Source: an uncultured Eubacterium sp.
Lineage (GTDB): Bacteria; Bacillota; Clostridia; Lachnospirales; Lachnospiraceae
Direction: 5' to 3'
Length of the DNA stretch: 17,142 nt
Assembly (NCBI GenBank): GCA_910579075.1
Contig: CAJTSV010000005.1
Coordinates: forward strand, 5,801-22,942
The notes under the pieces: model-generated
What the model was told of the DNA's origin: nothing
What the model saw: only the letters and a program-made list of their open reading frames with translations
Databases searched by the model: none
In this document: piece after piece, positions 7,932 to 14,549 of the stretch
How the letters are laid out: the number at the start of each line of letters is the position of its first letter
How positions within the stretch are numbered: position 1 is the first letter of the stretch
Translations under genes and position numbers: made by a program

Positions 7932-9938
7932 ATGGGGAAAAAACTATTAGAGCCGCTGCAGGCTGGCAGCATGACACTGAAAAACAGGATTATGTTTCCG
8001 CCGCTGACGACGGGGTATGAAGAACGTGACGGTTCCATTGGAGAACGCAGCCTTGGTTTTTATGAGAGGCTTGCAAAGGGCGGCGTCGCCTATATCGTAA
8101 TCGGGGATGTTGCGCCGGTGCGCACGGCGTCGCCGACACCGATGCTTTACGACGACAGCCAGATTCCGGCCTTCCGCAGGCTGGCAGATGCGCTGCATGC
8201 ACATGACAGCAGGCTGGCGCTGCAGATTTTCCACCCGGAATATGATGTGCCGGGTGTCGGGCGGCTGATTATGGGAGCCGGGGCAGCCAGAAAAGCGGCG
8301 GCAGAAGCGAAGGCAGCCGGAAATGAGGAAGAATTTGAAAAACAGACGCAGCAGGCAGAAAAAATGACAAAGGATGCATATGCCAAGCTGCGTTACGAAA
8401 TGCAGCATTTTGCAACTGAAGCCACGACGGAGCAGCTTGCTCGGATTCGTGAGAGCATTGCACAGTGTGCGGCAAGGGCGCAGAAGGCCGGAGTGGATGC
8501 CATCGAAGTGCACGGAGACCGCCTGCTCGGCTCGATGTGTTCGGAAATGTTAAACCATCGGACGGACGAATACGGCGGCAGCCTGGAAAACCGTGCAAGG
8601 TATGCGCTGGAAGTCGTAGCGGCCATTAAAAAAGCAGCTCCGGCGCTGGCTGTGGAATACAAGCTCCCGATTATAACGGTGAATCAGGACGGCTCGCTGC
8701 GCGGAAAAGGCGGGCTTTTGGAAGATGAGGCCGTAGCATTTGCAAAGATGCTGGAAGAAGCGGGCGTGGATATGATACAGGCAGCACAGGCAAACCATAC
8801 CGGAAATATGGGCGATACGATTCCGCCTATGGGGGATGTGCCGTATAACTGGACGCTTCCGGCTGCAAAGCGCATCAAAAATGCAGTCAATATCCCGGTT
8901 GCCACGGTCGGCAGGGTAATTACGGTGGAAGCGGGCGAGCAGATTCTGGAAAACGGGGAAGCGGATATGATTGGATATGGACGTTCCCTGCTGACAGACC
9001 CGGATATTGCAGTGAAAACAGCTGCGGGCGAGTGCATCCGGGAATGCCTGAACTGCAACAAGGGCTGTGTGGATGCCATCCAAAACCGCCGTTATATTTC
9101 CTGTGTGCTGAATGCGGAAAATGGGGATGAAACAACGGTATGCATTCGGCCGGCAGAAACGGTAAAGAAAGTGGCCATTGCCGGGGCAGGCATTGCAGGG
9201 CTTGAGGCTGCACGCGTGGCTGCAAAGCGCGGGCATCAGGTAACGGTATTTGAAAAGGATGATAAAATCGGCGGACAGATTCATCTGGCAGCCGTGCCGC
9301 CAAGAAAAAGCGAAATCCTGCGCGCCGTGACCTATTATGAAAAAATCCTGCCATCGCTGGATATCGAGCTGAAACTGAACACAGAACCTTCTGCTGGGGA
9401 ATTGAACCAGTATGACGCCGTGCTTGTGGCAGCCGGGGCGCACAATATGGAGCTGCCAGTGCCGGTGGAAAACAGCAATGTCGTATCATCCTGGGATGTT
9501 TTAAAAGGTGCAGGGGTTACCGGAACCTGTGCCGTATTGGGCGGGGGCCTGGTCGGAACCGAAACAGCAGAATATCTGGCAGCACAGGGCTGTAAGACGG
9601 TCATTATCGAAATGATGGATAAGATAGCAGCCGGGGAGTCTGCTACCGTAATGCCGCTGATTACGAAGGATTTTGAAAAGCACGGCGTGGAGCAGCATGT
9701 CAATACAAGGGTAAAAGAAATCCGTGATAATGTAATTTATGCAGAAAATACAAAAGACCATACAGAAATAACGATTCATGCAGATACGATTGTCAATGCA
9801 CTCGGCTCTAAGAAAAATGAGTTTGATGTGAGCGGCATTACCGTGCCGGTAACTTATATCGGAGACTGCTCCGGCGAGCGCACGGCAGATATCGCAGCGG
9901 CTGTCCGCAGCGGGTATCATGCAGCGAATGCATTGTAA
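7932..9938 (+). CDS. NADH:flavin oxidoreductase, enoate-reductase type (FMN, 4Fe-4S, FAD)
   Basis: A 668-residue enzyme of the clostridial 2-enoate reductase / 2,4-dienoyl-CoA reductase / BaiCD group, which reduces activated C=C bonds with NAD(P)H. The FMN-binding TIM barrel covers about 1-365, with RTDEYGGSLENR at 210-221 and GRSLL near 350. Cys372, 375, 379 and 391 form the C-x2-C-x3-C-x11-C cluster site. The FAD motif GAGIAG is at 418-423, the NAD(P)H motif GGGLVG at 537-542, and the C-terminal FAD contact IGDCSGERTADIAAAVRSG is near 642. The usual HAAHGY-type active-site motif reads HGDRLLGS (194-201), and a charged helical stretch (about 118-165) sits within the barrel. The start has a purine-rich GAGAGGGAAAG site. 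The substrate is unknown; a dietary enoate, steroid or bile-acid intermediate are possibilities, not shown by sequence. Confidence 0.9.
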   Translation: MGKKLLEPLQAGSMTLKNRIMFPPLTTGYEERDGSIGERSLGFYERLAKGGVAYIVIGDVAPVRTASPTPMLYDDSQIPAFRRLADALHAHDSRLALQIFHPEYDVPGVGRLIMGAGAARKAAAEAKAAGNEEEFEKQTQQAEKMTKDAYAKLRYEMQHFATEATTEQLARIRESIAQCAARAQKAGVDAIEVHGDRLLGSMCSEMLNHRTDEYGGSLENRARYALEVVAAIKKAAPALAVEYKLPIITVNQDGSLRGKGGLLEDEAVAFAKMLEEAGVDMIQAAQANHTGNMGDTIPPMGDVPYNWTLPAAKRIKNAVNIPVATVGRVITVEAGEQILENGEADMIGYGRSLLTDPDIAVKTAAGECIRECLNCNKGCVDAIQNRRYISCVLNAENGDETTVCIRPAETVKKVAIAGAGIAGLEAARVAAKRGHQVTVFEKDDKIGGQIHLAAVPPRKSEILRAVTYYEKILPSLDIELKLNTEPSAGELNQYDAVLVAAGAHNMELPVPVENSNVVSSWDVLKGAGVTGTCAVLGGGLVGTETAEYLAAQGCKTVIIEMMDKIAAGESATVMPLITKDFEKHGVEQHVNTRVKEIRDNVIYAENTKDHTEITIHADTIVNALGSKKNEFDVSGITVPVTYIGDCSGERTADIAAAVRSGYHAANAL

Positions 9939-9979
9939 AATATGCTGGGGAGCATGCAGAATCAGAACCAATTAAAAAT

Positions 9980-10053
9980 GGGGCTGCTGCATTAAGCAAA
10001 ACATATACAAAATATAGTATATCCTGTGTTGTTTTTCTTAATGCGGCAGCCCT
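9980..10053. terminator. Palindromic repeat copy C, likely bidirectional terminator
   Basis: A long stem joins GGGCTGCTGCATTAAG (9981-9996) with CTTAATGCGGCAGCCC (10037-10052); the A/T-rich extension AAAACA/TGTTTTT continues the pairing inward. The minus-strand exit is followed by ATTTTTAATT and the plus-strand exit by TATTTTAG. It lies between the convergent enoate reductase and toxin-remnant genes, so it can serve both. Its arms match the copies at 3819-3927 and 7862-7910, so it also belongs to that repeat family. The stop codon of the truncated toxin lies at its right edge. Confidence 0.7.
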
Positions 10054-10204
10054 ATTTTAGAGCGTGTTTATCCAGCAGTACTAAGCTGCAGGATTCTATG
10101 CACTTGGACAGTTCTTTCCAATAAGATGGAACCAGATCAAATGCATAATACTGTCTGTATGGCGTCATAAAAGAATTAGAATCAATTAAAAATGTTTCTG
10201 TCAT
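10052..10204 (-). pseudogene. Truncated DUF4411 (PIN-type) toxin gene
   Basis: A 50-codon frame starting at an ATG (10204-10202) that overlaps the stop of the ImmA/IrrE frame as ATGA, with GGAGGT just upstream. The peptide TETFLIDSNSFMTPYRQYY and FDLVPSYWKEL is the N-terminus of DUF4411 proteins, which have a PIN-type RNase fold; Asp8 in IDSN is the first acidic active-site residue. Full-length relatives are about 150-170 residues. Here similarity stops after VLLDK, near 10066, and the frame closes about 12 bases later at the edge of the palindromic repeat. The other acidic residues of a PIN active site are missing, so it cannot be an active nuclease. It is too short to be found without knowing its partner. 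Confidence 0.75.
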
Positions 10205-11357
10205 TCGATACCTCCCAGATGCTGTGCCACTTTTGAAAATGTCTTGCTGCTGGTATTAGTCAGGCGGTATGCTTCTGAATAAGAAGTTCTCCCCATATGG
10301 ATGCTTTCACATAATGCCCTTATAAAGCAGCCGTCTAAACGGGAAGCAGCTGTATTATAAAAATTACCGCCATCGGCCCGCTTATTTTTTTTCATCTGAT
10401 TATAATGATTTATTGCAGACTGTACTGACTGGTGATAAATATCAGGCCCGATTTTTTTACAGTCAAGGGCTTTTCGTGCAATAACTATCTTTCCGCAGCG
10501 AAAATGCCTTGACAGTTCTGTAATTTTTTCAAATATATCCATATCGTATTCATCCCATTTGTTTAAAAATTCTTTCCATGGTACCATTAATTCTGAGGCT
10601 GCAGCATTGCAAACCGCTTCGGAATGATTCATGCCGGTTATCCGGTGTTCTCTGTCATTGAATAAATCATCACTGCCCAGCCAGATATGAGCTGCTTCAT
10701 GGAATATGGAAAATAATTTTGCACCGTTGGAATCTGCCGTGTTGATAAATATTAGTGGAGCCCAATCATCTGTCATTGCAAATGCCCTGAATTCATTCAC
10801 ATCTAAAGTGCGGTGCGTATTTTTGCCCGCAATACCGCTTATCATAACAAGAATACCGCATGTTTCCAGCTGTTTTCTGATATGGCTGAAAGCTTCGCCT
10901 GCATTTTTGCAGGTTTCATACCAGGTATCGTCCAGGCCTAAATCCAGGCGCATTCTGTCAGCGATAAAATGTATATCCGTATTTCCTTGCAGGCATCCGG
11001 CAGCTGACAGCTTATCAAATCCGCAATCCTGTCTGTATGATTTCATCCAGTCTTGAATATTTGCCATTTCATGGATAGTATCGATTAAATTACGGCTTGG
11101 CCTGGCTGGGTGCTGTTGACAGTACGGTATTTTAATAACGGAATCTGCTCTGCCGGGGGAGTCTGCAGAAAAAAATATCCCAGCGGAATATTTGCTTTTT
11201 TACTAAAATCTTCGATTTGATTGAAGGCAGGTGTTTTCGTGCCATCCAGCCATTTGGTTATATTGTTCATTAATTTATTGCCAAGCTTTTCTTCTGGTGT
11301 CTGGCTTAAAGCCCAGTGTATGATTTCTGGCTGAATATTTACATTTACTGCTGGCAT
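10201..11357 (-). pseudogene. XRE-ImmA/IrrE metallopeptidase regulator, frameshifted
   Basis: This family is normally one protein of about 380 residues: an XRE-like N-terminal DNA-binding domain plus a zinc metallopeptidase that cleaves repressor or antitoxin. Here it is split. The N-terminal frame (11357 down to 11085, 90 residues, starting MPAVNVNIQPEIIHWAL) has a strong AGAAGGAGG site. Just after LKYRTVNSTQ, near 11090-11105, a one-base deletion sends it to a stop, while the family-typical RPSRNLIDTIHEM continues in the next frame. The second frame (11067 down to 10201) carries the zinc motif HEAAH at residues 123-127 and the later SEAVCNAAASELMVP helix. It could only be expressed by internal restart at MANIQDW. 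The gene precedes and overlaps a truncated DUF4411 gene, the usual partner. The pair looks like an inactivated toxin-antitoxin-like module. Confidence 0.85.
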
Positions 11358-11392
11358 AATGCTGCCTCCTTCTGTCAGGTTTTATTCATGTA

Positions 11393-11398
11393 ATTATA
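11393..11398 (-). promoter_or_regulatory. -10 box for the XRE-ImmA/IrrE relic
   Basis: A perfect TATAAT on the minus strand (11398-11393) lies about 36 bases before the start codon at 11357, in an AT-rich segment. No convincing -35 box is visible. Confidence 0.45.
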
Positions 11399-11399
11399 T

Positions 11400-11689
11400 C
11401 AGATATAAATCAGTTATGCATTATATTTTTAGAAAATTGTGTCCGGGATTGTCTTTTTTATTCCCAAAGCGTTATTCTTTCGGTAGTCAGCCATCCGCTG
11501 ATGACAAAGGTGCAGGACCAGCTGATTCAGATGGGGGATAATGGATAGTTTTAATCTGTATACTGAATATCGCAGTAAACAGATTGGATGATTATATGCC
11601 GGCTTATGGACTGTTTCGGGATATTATGATAAACTGTCTGGTAAGAAATCAGGGCATGGAAAATCCGCCGATGCTGGGAGGTGTTTCGG
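11400..11689. other. Intergenic region without a supported gene
   Basis: About 290 bases between the toxin-antitoxin relic and the ATPase relic. The left part is AT-rich promoter-like DNA. A short plus-strand frame (about 11473-11544, reading ...VVSHPLMTKVQDQLIQMG) and another (11596-11748) have no recognisable homology and no ribosome site, and may be worn fragments of an earlier gene. I see no RNA gene or repeat here. Confidence 0.5.
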
Positions 11690-12653
11690 ATGAATTATTT
11701 AGATACAAAAATTCCTATCGTGTTATTTCAGCATTGTCTGAACAGTGAGCTTTATGTCGATAAAAGCCTTTTTATCAGGCAGGTGTCAAAAAACATCCGC
11801 ACGGGAAACCGCTATATCTGCCTGACAAGGCCGCGGCGTTTTGGCAAGACAGTCAATGCGGGCATGCTGGGTGCCTGTTTTACAAAAGGCTATGATACGC
11901 ACAGCCAGTTTGACAGCCTTGCAATTGCGCAGTCTGACAGTTATGAAAAGCATCTGAACCAGTATCATGTGATTTATATAGACTGCAGCCGCATGCCGGA
12001 TTTTTGCAGCAGCTATGAGCAATACCTCAAAAGCGTGATTGCCAGGCTGAAAGAAGACCTGCTGGAAGCTTATCCCGGGCTGCGGGGCAGGTGCCTGAAT
12101 TACTGGACAGAAACAGGGCCTATGAATGAAATTGCAGACTGTATCGAACATAACGTGGATGAGGTGCGGGAAGATATTGTAAAGCTGGTTGCCGGCATTC
12201 CGGTTTCTGCCAGGCTCAAAGGCTATAGCGCGGCAGAGCAGCGGTTAAATACGAGGGATTAAATTCTTTCTGCAATGGCTGTATATGGATTTTTATCCTA
12301 TTATGACGGAGAACTGAAAATTCCCAACCGCGAATTAATGGAAAAGTATCAGGAGATATTAGAGCGGGAAAGCTTTGGCGGCATCCGGGAAATTGTGGAA
12401 AGCTCGCGGGAAATGCTTTTGTGATTATTTGTTTCTGCCGGTAAAACCAGGCCGTCCGGCGATTATACTGGAACTGAAAAAGGGCCGTTCCTGTGAAGAA
12501 GCATTAAATCAGATAAAAAACCGCGGATATATGCAGCGTGCAGAAAAATATGGCAGTATTCTGCTGGTTGGAATCAGCTATGATGAGAAAAAGCATCATA
12601 GCTGCAGGATAGAGGAATGGCGTGCAGACAGCCGGAAAAGAGGACAGCTATGA
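11690..12653 (+). pseudogene. AAA-ATPase / PD-(D/E)XK nuclease-domain gene, decayed
   Basis: Relic of the large AAA-ATPase-like plus DUF1703 nuclease-domain family that is abundant in gut Clostridia. The start at 11690 has GGGAGG eight bases upstream. The N-terminus YVDKSLFIRQVSKNI and the nucleotide-binding stretch TRPRRFGKT are normal. A large block is missing near 12080-12105, after LEAYPGL, so the Walker B part of the ATPase is gone; the frame resumes at NYWTETGPMNEIADC. TAA at 12260-12262 replaces the Glu expected in NTRDEILSA, and the next residues ILSAMAVYGFLSYYDG follow in frame. A further deletion and frameshift lie near 12417, before FLPVKPGRPAIILELKKG, the ExK part of the nuclease site. 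The last frame ends in the start codon of sbcD. Function of the family is not well defined. Confidence 0.87.
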
Positions 12654-13798
12654 AATTTCTCCATATTTCAGATTTGCATATTGGAAAACGATTGAATGAA
12701 TTTTCCCTGATGGAAGACCAGGCATATATCCTGAACCAGATACTGCGGATTGCAGGGGAAGAACAGGCGGACGGCGTGCTGATTGCGGGCGATATTTATG
12801 ACAAGCCCGTGCCGTCTGCGGAAGCCGTCAGGCTGTTTGATTCCTTCCTGACCGGGCTTGCGGACAGGCAGATAAAGGTATTTGCGGTCAGCGGCAACCA
12901 CGATTCGCCGGAGCGGATTGCATTTGGCGCACAGCTTATGAGCGGCAGGGGCGTATATGTATCTCCGGTGTATGACGGGAATACGGTAAAAATCAGGCTG
13001 GAAGACACGTATGGAGAGCTGTTTGTTTACCTGCTGCCGTTTCTAAAGCCTGCCGCCGTGCGCCATGTGCTGGAACGCGAGGGCGGGACGGATATGCCGG
13101 AAAGCTATCATGATGCGGTAAAGACAGCTGCCGGGCGGATGGACATTGACTGCACGCAGCGCAATATTCTTGTGGCTCACCAGTTTGTAACCGGTGCGGG
13201 ACGGTGTGATTCGGAGGATGTGTCTGTGGGCGGCCTGGACAATGTGGATGCGGAAGTATTTGACGCGTTTGATTATGTGGCGTTGGGGCATATTCATACG
13301 CCGCAGAAGGTAAAGCGGGACACGGTGCGCTACTGCGGGACACCGTTAAAATATTCGTTTTCCGAAGCAGAACAGGAAAAATCGGTTACGGTCGCAGAAT
13401 TTCAGGAAAAGGGCCGGATTAAGCTTCGTACCGTGCCGCTTGTGCCGCTGCATGATATGCGCAAAATCCGGGGCACCTATCTGGAAGTGACGGCACGTCC
13501 TTTTTATGAGGGAACCGACACGCAGGATTATGTGCAGGTGACGCTGACCGACGAGGAAGATATTCCGGACGGCCTGCAGAAGCTGCGTACAATTTATCCG
13601 AACCTGATGCAGCTTGTGTACGATAACAGCCGTACCAGGCAGAACCGGGCCGTGGAGCTGGCAGAGCATATGGAACAAAAATCTGAGCTGGAATTGTTTG
13701 CGGAGTTTTATGAGATACAGAACAACCAGCCGATGAGCCGGGAGCAGGAAGTGTTTATGAAGGAGCTGATAGAAAAAGCAAAGACCGAACAGTCCTGA
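12650..13798 (+). CDS. sbcD: SbcD, nuclease subunit of the SbcCD complex
   Basis: A 382-residue Mre11-type metallophosphoesterase that works with SbcC to open DNA hairpins and process double-strand ends. All metal-binding motifs are present: SDLH (7-10), GD in AGDIYD (47-48), GNHD (82-85), VAHQ with His177, and GHIH (213-216). A C-terminal capping and SbcC-binding region follows. The start at 12650 is chosen because the protein then begins MKFLHISDLHIG, as in the family, with AGAGGA upstream; a longer in-frame start at 12617 would add residues unlike the family. The start codon overlaps the stop of the decayed ATPase frame as ATGA, so the present 5' flank is a relic and not the original promoter region. 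The last 41 bases are repeated 70 bases downstream. Confidence 0.95.
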   Translation: MKFLHISDLHIGKRLNEFSLMEDQAYILNQILRIAGEEQADGVLIAGDIYDKPVPSAEAVRLFDSFLTGLADRQIKVFAVSGNHDSPERIAFGAQLMSGRGVYVSPVYDGNTVKIRLEDTYGELFVYLLPFLKPAAVRHVLEREGGTDMPESYHDAVKTAAGRMDIDCTQRNILVAHQFVTGAGRCDSEDVSVGGLDNVDAEVFDAFDYVALGHIHTPQKVKRDTVRYCGTPLKYSFSEAEQEKSVTVAEFQEKGRIKLRTVPLVPLHDMRKIRGTYLEVTARPFYEGTDTQDYVQVTLTDEEDIPDGLQKLRTIYPNLMQLVYDNSRTRQNRAVELAEHMEQKSELELFAEFYEIQNNQPMSREQEVFMKELIEKAKTEQS

Positions 13799-13871
13799 CA
13801 GCCGGATTGCGCCGATGCTGAAATCCATAGAGGAGCTGATGGAAAAAGCAAAGACCGAACAGTCTTGACAG
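13761..13871 (+). repeat. Duplicated 3' end of sbcD
   Basis: Bases 13761-13801 (end of sbcD with its stop) and 13831-13871 are the same 41-base sequence with two differences, at 13771/13841 and 13795/13865. The spacing is exactly 70 bases. The second copy still encodes ELMEKAKTEQS and a stop, here in an 18-codon frame from 13815. The bases between are not alike. This is the trace of a recombination or replacement event at the right end of sbcD. Confidence 0.9.
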
Positions 13872-13880
13872 TTCTTTAGG

Positions 13881-13923
13881 AATGTGGTAAATTTATCACA
13901 TAAAGAGCGAAATTTACCACATT
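13881..13923. promoter_or_regulatory. Operator-like palindromes before the membrane-protein/XRE pair
   Basis: A perfect 14-base inverted repeat, AATGTGGTAAATTT (13881-13894) and its complement (13910-13923), is separated by 15 bases. The left half overlaps a second near-perfect palindrome, TGTGGTAAATTTATCACA (13883-13900), so three copies of the half-site GTGRTAAATTT are present. The site is 22 bases before the start codon of the membrane protein. This is the form expected for an autoregulatory operator bound by the XRE protein encoded downstream; binding is inferred. Confidence 0.6.
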
Positions 13924-13944
13924 TCAAGAAAAGGGGGAATTACG

Positions 13945-14298
13945 ATGAGAAAAATAAATTATCTGGGATTTCTGTCACTGCTGTCCCTGATAGCGGTTTT
14001 CGGCTGGAAAAGCGGGAATACGTCATGGTACGGTTTTTTTGGATTTCTGGCATTTGTGCGGTATTTCTGGGTTGTTCCAGATGAACTGTTTTTGATGAAT
14101 GTGCAGAAATCAGCCACAGCTGCATTTATGGCAGGCATGCTCGGCCTTGTTCCGGCTATGTTTTTCGGAATATCGGTATGGGGAGCAGATAAAGCAGTGC
14201 CGACAGCGTTTGCCACCAGCTTTTCGGTAAACGTGCTGGTGTTTACGGGCTCGCTGGTGATACGGGAATGGAAGGAGAGAAGGAGTGCGTCGGAATGA
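13945..14298 (+). CDS. Small four-helix membrane protein (DUF3796-like)
   Basis: A 117-residue membrane protein with four predicted helices at about 6-21, 28-44, 57-78 and 87-107, and a charged C-terminal tail REWKERRSASE. It begins after AAGGGGGAATTACG, a good ribosome site. Length, helix layout and the following small XRE gene fit the DUF3796-type proteins that are often coded with such regulators, but I am less sure of the family name than of the architecture. The stop overlaps the next start as ATGA, so the two are translationally coupled. A role in sensing a membrane signal or sequestering the regulator is possible but not shown. Confidence 0.78.
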   Translation: MRKINYLGFLSLLSLIAVFGWKSGNTSWYGFFGFLAFVRYFWVVPDELFLMNVQKSATAAFMAGMLGLVPAMFFGISVWGADKAVPTAFATSFSVNVLVFTGSLVIREWKERRSASE

Positions 14299-14492
14299 TT
14301 ATAAACAGGATTCGGGAATACCGGGCCAGATATGATATGAAGCAGGAAGACCTGGCAAAACGGGTCGGTGTGCGCAGGGAGACGATTGGAAATCTGGAGA
14401 AGGGAAAGTATAACCCTTCTCTTGTGCTGGCATGGAATATTGCGAAAGTGTTTGAAGCGGCGATAGAGGATATCTTTACCGTGGAGCCGTAA
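14295..14492 (+). CDS. Small XRE-family transcriptional regulator
   Basis: A 65-residue protein that is almost only a helix-turn-helix domain: MIINRIREYRARYDMKQEDL, then VGVRRETIGNLEKGKYNP and a final helix ending IEDIFTVEP. The motif RRETIGNLEKGKYNPSL is typical of small Cro/CI-like repressors. The start at 14295 is preferred over an upstream in-frame ATG at 14268 because it gives the family N-terminus, overlaps the upstream stop by ATGA, and has AGAAGGAG nine bases before it. It probably regulates its own operon through the palindromes at 13881-13923. Its place between sbcD and sbcC is unusual. Confidence 0.9.
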   Translation: MIINRIREYRARYDMKQEDLAKRVGVRRETIGNLEKGKYNPSLVLAWNIAKVFEAAIEDIFTVEP

Positions 14493-14549
14493 GGAACGGG
14501 ATGTGGCAGCGGGAAAGATATGAGATATAGGAAAGAGCGGGGGAACGCA

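Noticed and set aside
8550..9489. Minus-strand frames of 189-297 codons within the enoate reductase
   Set aside because: They are antisense to an intact enzyme with all cofactor motifs, and their composition is rich in His, Cys and Arg without any domain.
9981..10052. Possible riboswitch or small RNA
   Set aside because: The structure is a simple long hairpin at the junction of convergent genes and recurs elsewhere as a palindromic repeat; no riboswitch core is recognisable.
11359..11541. 60-codon plus-strand frame opposite the XRE promoter
   Set aside because: It lies over the minus-strand promoter and leader, lacks a ribosome site and has no recognisable product.
11596..11748. 50-codon frame overlapping the start of the ATPase relic
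   Set aside because: No ribosome site and no homology; it overlaps, in another frame, sequence that clearly encodes the ATPase N-terminus.
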